A program made the position numbers and the translations under genes. Below are positions 28,611-38,700 of a stretch of 64,000 nucleotides of DNA, in pieces (position 1 is the first letter of the stretch; every line of letters begins with the position of its first letter). Under the pieces are notes generated by a model that saw only the letters and a program-made list of their open reading frames with translations, was not told the DNA's origin and did not search any database. The DNA comes from Lacunisphaera limnophila (GTDB lineage: Bacteria; Verrucomicrobiota; Verrucomicrobiia; Opitutales; Opitutaceae): positions 1,860,001-1,924,000 of the forward strand of contig NZ_CP016094.1 in the NCBI RefSeq assembly GCF_001746835.1. The letters are read 5' to 3'.

Positions 28611-30710
28611 TCACCACGCGCAGCGCACGCCGCCGAGCACGAGGCGCGGGGTGCCGGTGTTCACCAGGCCGTCGGCGCTGCGGCCGGTCTCGATGCGTTC
28701 GTCGGTGAGGTTCTCGGCATTGAGGAATAACTCCACCTTTTCGGTGAGCTGATAACTCGCGCCGAGATCGACGATCAGCGCGGCTCCGAGGCGCAGCAGG
28801 TTTTCGTCGTCCTCGAACTGCCGGCCCAGGAAACGCACGCGCGGGGTGAGGGTGACAGCCCGGGCCGGGGACCAGGACGCCCCGAAGGCGGCGACGTGCT
28901 GCGGTACCTGGGCGAGGCGCCGGCCGGCGAGGGCCGGGGCGGCGCGGGCCACGCGTACGGTGGCATCGTTGTACAGGTAGTCGGCGGTGAGCGAGAGGGC
29001 GGCGGCCGGCGTCCATCGGGCCCAAAGCTCGAGGCCCTGCACGCGCGTGCGGTCGAGGTTCAGCCGCTGGCGGCCGAGCCCGCCGGCCGGCACGAAGCCA
29101 ACGATAGGGAAGGAGCCGGGGCCGCGGTGGAGCGTGACGTTGCCGACGGCGTCACGCAGGTCATTCCAGAATACGGCCGCGCCGAGGGCGAGGGTGGGGC
29201 TGGCGTAGTCGACGCCGAGCTCGGCGCTGGTGGCGCGCTCGGTGGCCAGAGCGGCGTTGGCCTCAGTGATCACATTGCCGACGCGGAACGGGCGGTAGAG
29301 TTCGTTGAGCGTGGGGCGGCGGAAGGCATGCTGCGCGGCAGCGCGCACGCGCCAACCGGGGGCGGCGGCCCACACCAGGCCGGCGCTGGGGGAGAATTCC
29401 ACGCCGTCGCGGTCGGCGTAGGTGTCGTGGCGCAGGACGTTGCCGGTGGCGCGCTCGGTCTCGCGGCGGTGGCCGGCGAGTTCGCGCCAGGCATCGAGCC
29501 GGCCGCCGAGGGTTGCGCGAAGACCGGGGGCAAGCGCACGTTCGTGCAGGGCGAAGAGTCCGGCGATTTCCTGCGTGCCGCCCGCGACACGCTCGCGGGT
29601 AAAAGCGCCGGCGCTGTAGGTATAATGTTCGCGGGTCTCACCGCGCACGCGGCGCCAGTCGAGGCCGGCGCTGGTGCGGGCGTCGGGCGTGCTCTTCCAG
29701 ACGCCCGTCCACGCCGCCCCGTATGCGGTGGCGGGCACGGCAAACTGGTTGCTGGCGGGGGTCTCGGCGGTGCGGGTGGGGTTGACCGAGCTGAAGGTGC
29801 TGGCGAACGACTGGTCCTGCGCGTAGGCGAGGGCCTCCCACGCGAAATCGGCGCCCGGTTGCCGGGCGAGGCTCACCGAGGCAAAATCCTCGCGGGATGA
29901 GTTTTGTTGGTAGGGCGTGCCGTTGTTCCGGTCCTCGTCGTAGGTGCGGGCGGTCACGCTGAGCTGGGTGCCCGGCGAAATTTCCTGCCGCCAGCGGCCG
30001 GCGAACCAGCGGTGCTCGCTGGCGGCGGGCCGGTCAATCGCCCCGCGATCCTCGGGGGTGACGAGATGGAATCCATCCGTCGCGAAATCGCGGGCCGAAA
30101 ACTGGAAGGTGCCGGCCCCCACGGGCTGGTTGACGACGACCTCGGCGCGGTGGGTCGCGAAGGAACCACCCGCGACCGCGAGCCGCCCGGCGGGAATTCC
30201 CCTTGATGAGTCACGTGTTGGCGCGGTCTCGGTGAGCAGCTGCACGATGCCACCCAAGGCGGCGTTGCCCCAGGCGGTGGCGCCGCCGCCGCGCACGACC
30301 TCGGCGCCGGCGAGGGCCTCGCGGGGCACCTTGCTCCACGCCACCCAGCCACCGAAGGGATCGTTGAGGGGCACGCCGTCGAGCAACACGAGCGAGCGGC
30401 TGGCGCCGCTGGGTCCCAGCCCGCGCAGCGACACGCCCTGCGCGGTGGGATTGGCGGAGAGGCTGTCGCTACGGCGGAACAGGCTGAAGCCCGGCACGGC
30501 GCGCAGCGCCCCATCGGGGGTGGCGGCCGGGCTGGCGCGCAGCTGGTCGCCGGAAAGGAGCGCGACGGAGAACGGCACCTGATCCGGGGCCTCGGCCGTG
30601 CGGGCGGCGCTGATGACCACCGTCGGCAGCACGATCGTCTGGGCGGCCAGCGGGAGCCCGCCGGCGAGGGCGAGCAACAGGAGAACGGGCCGGAGCGGGG
30701 CGGAAGGCAT
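28611..30710 (-). CDS. TonB-dependent outer-membrane receptor
   Basis: A 699-residue receptor. The signal peptide (MPSAPLRPVLLLLALAGGLP) ends near LAAQ. The plug domain has VISAARTAEAPDQVPFSVAL and GPSGASRSLVLLDGVPLNDP, then EVVRGGGATAWGNAALGGIV. The remaining ~520 residues form the 22-strand barrel. The overall pattern is closest to BtuB/colicin I-type receptors, so cobalamin, siderophore or a metal chelate are possible substrates. The ATG at 30710 is chosen; longer in-frame reading would run antisense through the next gene. The C-terminus ends in Trp, as aromatic ends are usual for BAM substrates. Confidence 0.92.
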   Translation of the reverse strand: MPSAPLRPVLLLLALAGGLPLAAQTIVLPTVVISAARTAEAPDQVPFSVALLSGDQLRASPAATPDGALRAVPGFSLFRRSDSLSANPTAQGVSLRGLGPSGASRSLVLLDGVPLNDPFGGWVAWSKVPREALAGAEVVRGGGATAWGNAALGGIVQLLTETAPTRDSSRGIPAGRLAVAGGSFATHRAEVVVNQPVGAGTFQFSARDFATDGFHLVTPEDRGAIDRPAASEHRWFAGRWRQEISPGTQLSVTARTYDEDRNNGTPYQQNSSREDFASVSLARQPGADFAWEALAYAQDQSFASTFSSVNPTRTAETPASNQFAVPATAYGAAWTGVWKSTPDARTSAGLDWRRVRGETREHYTYSAGAFTRERVAGGTQEIAGLFALHERALAPGLRATLGGRLDAWRELAGHRRETERATGNVLRHDTYADRDGVEFSPSAGLVWAAAPGWRVRAAAQHAFRRPTLNELYRPFRVGNVITEANAALATERATSAELGVDYASPTLALGAAVFWNDLRDAVGNVTLHRGPGSFPIVGFVPAGGLGRQRLNLDRTRVQGLELWARWTPAAALSLTADYLYNDATVRVARAAPALAGRRLAQVPQHVAAFGASWSPARAVTLTPRVRFLGRQFEDDENLLRLGAALIVDLGASYQLTEKVELFLNAENLTDERIETGRSADGLVNTGTPRLVLGGVRCAW

Positions 30711-30822
30711 GCGTGCCGGCAACCTGCCCGGTATCGCGGCCGTGGCAAGTGCGGGCCGGGCCGGACCGGGATGAATAAATAGGCTCGCCTCGGCCCCGGC
30801 GTTGCGGGATGGCTGTCGTCCT

Positions 30823-32481
30823 ATGTCCAACTGGGAATACAAGATCATCAGCAGCGGCAAGGGTGGCTTCGCGAGCCCGGCGCTGATGGAGAAATTTCTG
30901 AACGACCTCGGGCAGGAAAACTGGGAGATCATCAGCTTCCACCAACCCGCCGACAACGCACTGGCCTTCCACGGCCTCGCGCGCCGCTCCACGCAAAAGG
31001 ACTGGACGCTGGAGGACGCCGCCAAGGCGGCCGCCCGCGCCGAGGCCGACAAGCTCCGCGCGGAGTTCGAAGCCAAGTTCAAGGCCGGCGCCGGCCAGGC
31101 CGCGCCGGAGGAACCGGGCGAGACCTTCCTCGCCGATGAAAAAACCGTCGCCGGCGGTGATCTCCGCCGCCTCCGCGACACCTCGCGCGACGACGACCTC
31201 GACGCCCCCGAGGCCGAGGAGGGCGCCGCGCCGAAGGACGAGTGGGACAAGCTCGCCGAGGAAGACGAGCTGCCGACCTTCTTCGATGCCCTGCGCCCGC
31301 ACATGCGGCGCAACCAGCGCGGCCCCGGCATGAGCGTGGGCCTCGATATGCTCGCCAAGAAATGGTCGCTCGACGAGTCCGACCTCAAGACCGCGCTCGT
31401 GGAGTGCGGCCTGCAGATCCCCGCCGACGAGAACGCCAAGCCCGTCTACGCCGAGTACGAGGGCGAACTCTACTGGGTGAACATCAACCGCCGCGGCGAG
31501 ATCTGGATCAACCTGCGGGACAAGCCGCAGCCCGTCTTCCGCGTCGTTCAGGCCAAGCGCCTGGAAGGCCAGGACGAGCCCGCCGCGCCAGAAGCGGCCG
31601 GGATTGAAAATGGGGGCGGGAATTTGCCTCCCGACGGATCAGGCTCCGATAATTTCTCCGGCCAGCAGGCTTTCGTCCCCCGCGAGCAGCGGCCGCAAAA
31701 CCAGCCGCGGCACGAGCACCCGCAGGAGCCGCGCGGCCCGAAGACCTTCCTCGACAAGATCCGCGGCATGATGCGGCGCAACCGCCGGGGCCACGGCATG
31801 TCGGGCAGTTTCCAATACCTCACCAAGGCCCTGAAGACGGACGAGGCCGGTTTGCTGGCGCAGCTGGGCGAACACGGCTTGGCGCTCGTCGAGGGCGGCC
31901 AGCCGGTCGAGACCGTCGCCGGCGACTTCACCTACTGGCTCAACAAGAACCAGCGCGGCGAAATCTGGATCAACGCGGAGCTCAAGCGGAAGGACCGTGG
32001 CCCGAGGACGGAAAACCCGGTTTCGCCCGGCCCTGATGCGGCGAGCGGCGAACCGCAACCGGCGGGGGCGGTGGAAGCACCGGCTCCTGGCGCCGAGGGC
32101 GCGGCCCCCGGGGCTTCGTCCACGGAGACCCCGGCGCAACCGTCACCGGGCGAGACGAACCCGGCGCCCGTTGCGACGCTCCCGCCCGAGAACACCCTCA
32201 CCGCGGTCCGCCTCCTCATGGAGCCGAAGAAGCGCGGCGAGGGCGTGACCGCCCTCGTGAGCGAACTCGCGACCAAGCTGGAGAAGACTTCCGAGGTCAT
32301 GGCCACGGTGCTGGCCGCGGCGGGCCTGACGCCGCCGGACTCCCCGAAGGGCAAACCGACCTTCGCCGAGCACGGCGGCGAGCTCTACTGGCTCAACGTG
32401 AGCGCCAAGGGCGAGCTGTGGCTCAACGCCAAGCCGGTGGCCGCCACCAAGAAAGCCCGCGGGAAGAAATCCGCGGAATAA
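30823..32481 (+). CDS. DUF4177-like protein with three ~78-residue repeats, function unknown
   Basis: A 552-residue soluble, charged protein that I do not recognise as a named family. Residues 1-55 (MSNWEYKIISSGKGGF, FLNDLGQENWEIISFH) look like a DUF4177 domain. Three divergent copies of one unit follow, separated by Pro/Ala/Glu-rich linkers, near residues 163-240, 312-388 and 462-540. Each unit starts with a basic helix (MRRNQRGPGMS, MRRNRRGHGMS, MEPKKRGEGVT). A helical middle with a conserved [CAH]GL comes next, and each unit ends with a beta hairpin (ELYWVNINRRGEIWIN, FTYWLNKNQRGEIWIN, ELYWLNVSAKGELWLN). The layout suggests a nucleic-acid or protein scaffold. The gene is divergent from the TonB receptor gene. 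Confidence 0.8.
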   Translation: MSNWEYKIISSGKGGFASPALMEKFLNDLGQENWEIISFHQPADNALAFHGLARRSTQKDWTLEDAAKAAARAEADKLRAEFEAKFKAGAGQAAPEEPGETFLADEKTVAGGDLRRLRDTSRDDDLDAPEAEEGAAPKDEWDKLAEEDELPTFFDALRPHMRRNQRGPGMSVGLDMLAKKWSLDESDLKTALVECGLQIPADENAKPVYAEYEGELYWVNINRRGEIWINLRDKPQPVFRVVQAKRLEGQDEPAAPEAAGIENGGGNLPPDGSGSDNFSGQQAFVPREQRPQNQPRHEHPQEPRGPKTFLDKIRGMMRRNRRGHGMSGSFQYLTKALKTDEAGLLAQLGEHGLALVEGGQPVETVAGDFTYWLNKNQRGEIWINAELKRKDRGPRTENPVSPGPDAASGEPQPAGAVEAPAPGAEGAAPGASSTETPAQPSPGETNPAPVATLPPENTLTAVRLLMEPKKRGEGVTALVSELATKLEKTSEVMATVLAAAGLTPPDSPKGKPTFAEHGGELYWLNVSAKGELWLNAKPVAATKKARGKKSAE

Positions 32482-32509
32482 GGGGCGCCGTTCACGCCGG
32501 CCCGGCCGG

Positions 32510-34111
32510 CTAGAACGGCGCGATCGTGCCCTGATAGAAGGGCGCGAGCGCGGCGAGCTGGTCGGCGATGAGCCGGTCGGGGCGGCAACGGGGCAGCTTG
32601 CTCGCGCTGGAGACCTTGCCCTGCTCGTGCGCCCAGCGCTCAAACAGGCCGGGCATCACGAGACGGATCAAGGGGAGGCCGAGCGCACCGGACGCCCGCC
32701 GCTGCGCATAGTCGGGATGGTGGTGGCAGAGCTCGGCGTCGAGTTCGGGGGCCAGCACATTGGCCATCGGGGTGCGCATCGAGTGCGTGCGCAGCTCGAT
32801 CCACCACTCGTGGACCTGCGCCTTCTGGCCGGCGCCTAGTCGCTGGGCATAGGGCGCGACATGGAACGAGATCGGCGCCCAGCCATTGCGTTGGCAGACG
32901 GCCTGCAACGCCGCCAGCAGGTCGCGCTCCGTGAGGCGTTCGCCCTGGGCATTGAGCCGGAAGCCGGTGCGACCGACCACCTGCAGCCGCGGCGGATTGA
33001 CGGACACGAAGCGCACGATGTCGTGGGTGACGCAGCGGCAAAGCCCGGCCGGCGTGGTGATCACCGGTACATAATCGACTCCGGTCCGGATCCCCTCGAG
33101 GGGGACGCAAGGCGTGCCCGTCAGGTCGGGTCCGACCTCGCCGGAGGCGGGCAGGGGCAAGAATTCGAAGAACACACCGGCATCCGCGATCAGCCGCAAG
33201 GCGGCCGGACTGGCCTCGTCTTGCGCGGCGAAAACGCCCTCGGCGGAAAGGTAAACCTCGTGCAGCCGCGGCTTGGGTCCCAGGGCGGCGCGCAGCGCCT
33301 CGGTGAACAGGCCGGTGGGGGCGCCCGCATGCAGGCAGCACTCAAGGTTGGGCCAGAGGGTGGCGAGCGGCGCGGTGGGTTCGGTGCCGCCGGCGTCCGC
33401 CCGCACCTGGTCGGCCAGGGCGCAGAGTCGGTCCGGGGTGCCGGCGACCAGGGTGACATTGAGGGCGCGCATCGCCGCGACCGTGGCGGCGAGCTTGTCG
33501 GGCCCGTCGGGCAGCACGGCCACCTCGCCGGGCGGGGAGCGCAAGTTGGCTTCGGCCCAAGCGGAGACACAGAGCGTTAACAAACCGTCGAGGCTGGTGC
33601 GGTACCGGCCTTGGTTCTCGGCGACGGCGATGCTGGCGCCGAGGTGCAGGTGCCGGCCGAGGAACACGCGGGTGTGCCCGGCGCGGCGGGCGTAGTGAAA
33701 CAGGGCATCGCGCAGGCCCAGGCAGAAATGGTCGAGCACCGCCTCGGGCGCGGGCAGAAGGAGGGGCGACGGGCCGGTCGTCCCGGCGGTCTCGACAAAC
33801 AAGGGGCAGCGTCCCGGCAGGAGCACGTCGGTCTCGCCGGCGGCCATGCGCGTGATGAAGGGCTGGAACCCGCTAAGCGTCCGGAGCGGGACCTGGGCGC
33901 AAAACTGCGCGTAAGTCAGGGTGGCGGCCAGCCCGTGGGCGCGGCCGAATTCCGTGCGGGCGGACTGGGCCACGAGCCGCGCGAAGGCCTGGTGCTGGGC
34001 ACGGAGGTCGTGGTCGCGCCGCTTGAGCCGGCGGGCGAACCCGGCCACGCGCAGACCAGCCCAAAGGGTGACGAGAAAGCGAGGCGCCAGCGTCATGCGT
34101 GGCGTGACCAT
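32510..34111 (-). CDS. GH3 auxin-responsive promoter family protein (acyl-adenylating)
   Basis: A 533-residue protein of the GH3 branch of the ANL adenylation superfamily. It shows the ATP/AMP-binding motif ETAGTTG, a second nucleotide segment (YLSAEGVFAAQDE) and a C-terminal domain with HEWWIEL. Plant GH3 enzymes conjugate hormones to amino acids. Bacterial members are uncharacterised and probably also activate a carboxylate. The start at 34111 (MVTPRMTLAPRFL) is preferred; an ATG at 34096 is also possible. A longer N-terminus to 34243 is low-complexity. The gene is convergent with the repeat protein, only 28 bases apart. Confidence 0.85.
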   Translation of the reverse strand: MVTPRMTLAPRFLVTLWAGLRVAGFARRLKRRDHDLRAQHQAFARLVAQSARTEFGRAHGLAATLTYAQFCAQVPLRTLSGFQPFITRMAAGETDVLLPGRCPLFVETAGTTGPSPLLLPAPEAVLDHFCLGLRDALFHYARRAGHTRVFLGRHLHLGASIAVAENQGRYRTSLDGLLTLCVSAWAEANLRSPPGEVAVLPDGPDKLAATVAAMRALNVTLVAGTPDRLCALADQVRADAGGTEPTAPLATLWPNLECCLHAGAPTGLFTEALRAALGPKPRLHEVYLSAEGVFAAQDEASPAALRLIADAGVFFEFLPLPASGEVGPDLTGTPCVPLEGIRTGVDYVPVITTPAGLCRCVTHDIVRFVSVNPPRLQVVGRTGFRLNAQGERLTERDLLAALQAVCQRNGWAPISFHVAPYAQRLGAGQKAQVHEWWIELRTHSMRTPMANVLAPELDAELCHHHPDYAQRRASGALGLPLIRLVMPGLFERWAHEQGKVSSASKLPRCRPDRLIADQLAALAPFYQGTIAPF

Positions 34112-34236
34112 GGACGGCGGCGGGCGGGAGGTCACTGGGATTCTGGGGGCAGGGTGAATTTTCCCGCCGGACCCGGGTGGGGCCGCGCCCGTGGTATTGG
34201 ATTGCCGGGCGGGCGGTTCGGGTCGAAAACCCGCCT

Positions 34237-34980
34237 GTGCCATCGCTGCCCCCCGTCATTTTCGAGGATGAGAGCCTCATCGCGTTCGACAAACCGAGCG
34301 GGTTGCTCATCGCCCCGGACCGGTGGGACAAGACGCGGGTCAACCTGATGGGGCTGGTGCACGACCAGCTGGGCCACGGGGTGGCCAACGTGCACCGGAT
34401 CGACGCCGACACGAGCGGCCTGGTGCTTTGCGCCAAGACCAAGCCGGCCCTGGATTTTCTCAGCGGGCAATTCCAATCGAAGACCGTGGCGAAGGTCTAT
34501 GAGGCGCTCACCGCCGGGCTGCCGGCGCAGGATGAGTTCGAGGTGGACCTCGTGTTGAAGGAGGATGACGCGAAGCCCGGACGGATGTGCGTGGTGAAGA
34601 AGCACGGCAAGGCGAGTGTCACGGCGTTCACGGTCCGCGCGCGGTTTCCGCAGCCGGCGGGGCGGCCGGCCTTTGCCCATCTCGAGTGCCGGCCGCAGAC
34701 CGGCCGCACCCACCAGATCCGCGTGCACCTGGCGGCGACCGGCACGCCGATCCTCAACGATCCTTTCTACGGCAACGAGACCCGGCTGCTGCTCTCCGAT
34801 CTCAAGCGCGGGTACAAGGGACGCGCCGACGAGCGTCCCCTCATCGCCCGGCTCGCCCTGCATGCTGCGGCGTTGACCTTCACCCACCCGGTCACGCGCG
34901 AGAAAATGACCCTGGCCGCCCCGTTGCCGCAGGATTTCGCCGTGGCGTTGAAATATCTCCAGAAGTTTGCCCGGCGCTGA
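34237..34980 (+). CDS. RluA-family pseudouridine synthase
   Basis: A 247-residue enzyme without an S4 domain. It has FDKPSGLLIAP, the catalytic motif HRIDADTSGLVL with the nucleophilic Asp, and LECRPQTGRTHQIRVHLAA. This is the RluA/RluC/TruC branch, which modifies rRNA or tRNA uridines; the exact site cannot be read from the sequence. I choose the GTG at 34237, directly before the conserved beginning. An ATG at 34177 would add 20 residues that overlap the divergent promoter area. Confidence 0.87.
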   Translation: MPSLPPVIFEDESLIAFDKPSGLLIAPDRWDKTRVNLMGLVHDQLGHGVANVHRIDADTSGLVLCAKTKPALDFLSGQFQSKTVAKVYEALTAGLPAQDEFEVDLVLKEDDAKPGRMCVVKKHGKASVTAFTVRARFPQPAGRPAFAHLECRPQTGRTHQIRVHLAATGTPILNDPFYGNETRLLLSDLKRGYKGRADERPLIARLALHAAALTFTHPVTREKMTLAAPLPQDFAVALKYLQKFARR

Positions 34981-35040
34981 CGGCATATTACAGTTGTCCG
35001 GCCCCGTCCGAGGGGGTATCACATTCGCCTTCAGCCCGCG

Positions 35041-35676
35041 ATGAATGCCTATCCCGTCCCTTCGCTCAACCCGTGGTTTCCTCCGGCCGCCACCGATGCG
35101 CCCGCGCCCCGGCCGCTGCGGGCCATCGGCGTGATCGGCACGGGGCGCACGGCCACGGGGATCGCCCACTGGTGCGCCGTCCGCGGCTTCGGGGTGATTC
35201 TGCAGGACAACGAGCCGGCGGCCCTGACGCGCGCGGTTGAGGTGATCCGCGGCCTGTTCCGCGAGATGGAGGCGCGCAACGAGATCACACACGCGGCCGC
35301 GCACAAGGCCATGGGCGGGATCGGCATCACGACCGGCCTGGAGGACATGGAATTTTGCGACATGCTGGTCGACACCCTGCTGGAGGATGCGGAGACCAAG
35401 CGCACCCGGTTCACTGAGCTGGCGCGGGTCATGCCCCCCGAGAGCATCCTGGCGGCGGGGGCCTCGGTGGCCGGCCTGGAGGAGCTCGTGGCGGTGACGG
35501 CCACACCCGAGCGGCTCATCGGCCTGCAGTTTTTTGATCCGGTCCACGAAAGCACGCAGGTGCAGGTGGTCATCGGCTCGCGGACCGCGCGGGCGACGGC
35601 GGAAAGCGTGCTCGGCTTCATCGCCGCGCTGGACAAGCGGGCCATGCTCCAGGGCGCCCCGCGCCCCCCGGCTTGA
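35041..35676 (+). CDS. stand-alone 3-hydroxyacyl-CoA dehydrogenase NAD-binding domain
   Basis: A 211-residue protein that matches only the 3HCDH_N Rossmann half. The glycine motif is GTGRTATGIA where the family has GxGxMGxGI. The active-site region reads FFDPVHEST, keeping the His but with Asp where Asn is normal. The helical C-terminal 3HCDH domain needed for dimerisation and activity is absent, and I see no remnant of it before the next gene 62 bases on. It may be an NAD-binding sensor, a degenerate enzyme or a partner of the downstream dehydrogenase. Function is uncertain. Confidence 0.75.
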   Translation: MNAYPVPSLNPWFPPAATDAPAPRPLRAIGVIGTGRTATGIAHWCAVRGFGVILQDNEPAALTRAVEVIRGLFREMEARNEITHAAAHKAMGGIGITTGLEDMEFCDMLVDTLLEDAETKRTRFTELARVMPPESILAAGASVAGLEELVAVTATPERLIGLQFFDPVHESTQVQVVIGSRTARATAESVLGFIAALDKRAMLQGAPRPPA

Positions 35677-35738
35677 GGCGTCGAGAAATGCATTGCAGTC
35701 CGGGACCGATTCCCGGCTAATTTCGACCACACCCGCCC

Positions 35739-38700
35739 ATGGCCCAGGTCGCGACCCTCAACAAAGAACAGAAGCGCCACCTGCTGGTGACGATGCTCGA
35801 GAGCCGTCTCGGCGATCTGCGCGAGGAGAGCCTTAACCGTCAGGGCAAGGGGCACTTCCACGTTTCCGGCCGCGGGCATGAAGGCCTGGCCGCCGTGGGC
35901 GTGCAGTTGCGGCAGGGCGACTTTGTCGTGCCGTACTACCGTGATCGCGGCATGTGCATGGGGCGGGGGATGACCACCCGGCACCTCGCCCTCGAGTATT
36001 TTGCCAAGCGCGATTCCGCCTCCCGCGGCCGGATGATGCCGTCGCACTATTGCTCCCGCGAACTCAACATCGTGAGCGTGCCCACCCCGACCGGCTCCCA
36101 GCTGGTGCCGGCGTGCGGTATCGCCTGGGGCCTGCAGCTGGACCAGAAGGACGGCGTGGTGGTGACCTCGATCGGCGATGCCGCGACCCGGCAGGGTGAT
36201 TTCTACGAGGCCCTCAGCATCGCCCTGGAGCGGAAGCTGCCGGTGCTGCTCATCGTGGAGGACAACGCCTACGGCATCTCGACCCCCACGCACCACACCA
36301 ATCCGCTGGTGCTGCAGGCGGTGAACCCGGCCCAGTGGCAGGTGGTGGATGGCGCCGACCCGCTCGCGGTGCACGCGGCGACGCAGGAGGCGCTGGCGCG
36401 CATCCGCGGGGGCGGCGGACCGGTCTTCCTGTGGGTCAAGGTGGAGCGGCTCTCGAGCCACACGAGCTCCGACGACCACACGCTCTACCGTTCCAAGGAG
36501 GCCATCGCCGCGCTGGAGCAGCGTGATCCGATCCGCGCGCTCAAGGCGCGGATGCTGCAGGATGGCGAGCTGACCGAGAAGGAATTTGAGAAGATTGAGG
36601 CCGACCTGAAGGAGAAGGTGCGGCTCGACTACGCCGCGGCCGAGAAGGCCGAGAACCCCCGCGCCGACGAGCTGCTGATCGAGTCGGTCGGGCCGCTGCC
36701 CGAGGTGACCGCGGAACTCTTTAAGCCCGGCAAGTACCGCATGGGCGACCTGATCAACCGCACGCTGCGCGCCGGGCTCGACGCCGATCCCGCGCGGATG
36801 ATCTTCGGCGAGGATGTCGAGGATCCCAAGGGCGGTGTCTTCCGGCTCACCCAGAAACTCTCGACGGATTTCCCGGCGCAGGTGTTCAACTCCCCGCTGG
36901 CCGAGTCCACCATCATCGGCCTCGCCGGCGGTCTCGCGCTCTACGGCCGGCGCCCGGTCTTCGAGATCCAGTTCATTGATTTCATCTACCCGGGCTTCAA
37001 CCAGCTGGTCTCCAACCTGGCCAACCTGCGCTGGCGCACGAACGGCGAGTGGAAGGTGCCGGCGGTCTTCTACGCCCCCTACGGCGCCTACCTGCCGGGC
37101 GGCTCGCTCTGGCACTCCCAGGCCAACGAGTCGGTCTTTGCGCATTTCCCCGGCATCAACATCATCATCCCGTCCACGCCCGAGGACGCCGCCGGCCTGC
37201 TCTGGACCGCGATGCACGCCGAGGACATCACCCTGTTCCTGCTGCCCAAGCACATGCTCTGGGCCGAGCGGGAAACGGCGGTGCCCGTCGCTGCGATCCC
37301 CTTCGGCGTGGCCCGCCATTGCACCGAGGGCTCCGCGCTCACGCTCGTGGCCTGGGGCAACACCGTCGAGAAAGCGCACGAGGCGCTCGCCCTGCTGGGG
37401 GAGCCGGGAGCCGTCGAGCTCCTCGACCTGCGTTCTGTCGTGCCGTGGGACAAGGCCGCGGTGGAGGAATCCGTCCGCAAGACCGGCCGCCTGGTCATCG
37501 TGCAGGAGGACACGGAAAACTGTTCCGTCGGCCAGATGATCATCAGCCACCTCCTGGCCCAGCCCGGGATCTGGGCGGCGCTGAAGGCCCCGCCCGTACT
37601 CGTGTCGAAGGGTAACGTGATGATCGGCTACAATCCCATCTACGAGTACGCCGCGCTGCCCGACGGGCCGCGCATCGTCGAGGCCCTGCGCCGCACGCTC
37701 GCGATCGACGTGGCCCGCGGCGAGGAACTGGCCGGGCTGGCCGCTGCCGCGCCCCTGGCCGTCGAACCCACGGGCCACGCGGCGGCACCGGCGGCCGACC
37801 CCCACGCCCATGCCCCGCAGAGCACGGTGGTGGCCGGCACGAACGACATCATCGTACGGGTGCCGATCATGGGCGAGGGCCTGCGCTCCGCCCGCGTCGT
37901 CGCGCTCAACAAGAAGCCCGGCGACCCGGTGAAACACGACGAGGTGCTGTGCGAGCTCGAGACGGACAAAGCCGTCTACCCCGTGGAGGCGTCGTTTGCC
38001 GGCACCTTCAAGGCGTGGTCCATCAAGCTCGAGGAAACCGTGCTGATCGGGCAGGCGATCGCGCAGGTCACCGGTGACGCCGCGAGCGTGGCCGGACTGG
38101 CGATCGAGGCGCCCGTGACGAAGGCGGCGGCCGCCCCCTCCGCTCCCACCACCCGCGGCGCGGCCGCCGCGGCCCCGGTCGCGCCGGCTCCGGCGTCCCC
38201 CCTTATGCAAGGCCAAGTCCGTCCGCCCGCCCTTTCCCCCGCGATCACCAAGCGGCTCGACACGGTCGTGCCCGCCAATCTGCTGATGGACTGCCGCTGG
38301 GAGCCGATCCGCCTCGCGCGCGAGGCGGCCAAGGCCAAACACGGCAAGGCTGCGGCCTCGCCGTCGTCGATGATGGCCTGGTGCGTGACGCGCACGATGG
38401 AGCTGCACGCCGGTTTCCGTCGCGTGGTGAACAAGGACGGGGTGATCCACGAGCTGGGCGATTTCGACCTCGGCGTCGCCGTGGCGTTGGACGGTGACCG
38501 GCTCGGCACCGCGGCCATCACTGCCGCCAATAAACTAGCTTGGGCCGATTTTGTCACCGCATACAACCGAGCGGTCGAGGAGACCCGCGGGGGCAAATTG
38601 GTGGAGGTCCAGGCGCCTCTGAACATCAGCAGCCTCGGGGCCTTCGGCGTCGAGAATGCCACGCCGATCGTGGTGCCGCCGGCCATGAGCACGCTCTTCA

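Noticed and set aside
30711-31439. N-terminal extension of the TonB receptor gene
   Set aside because: The extra frame is antisense to the repeat-protein gene, and the signal peptide begins at 30710.
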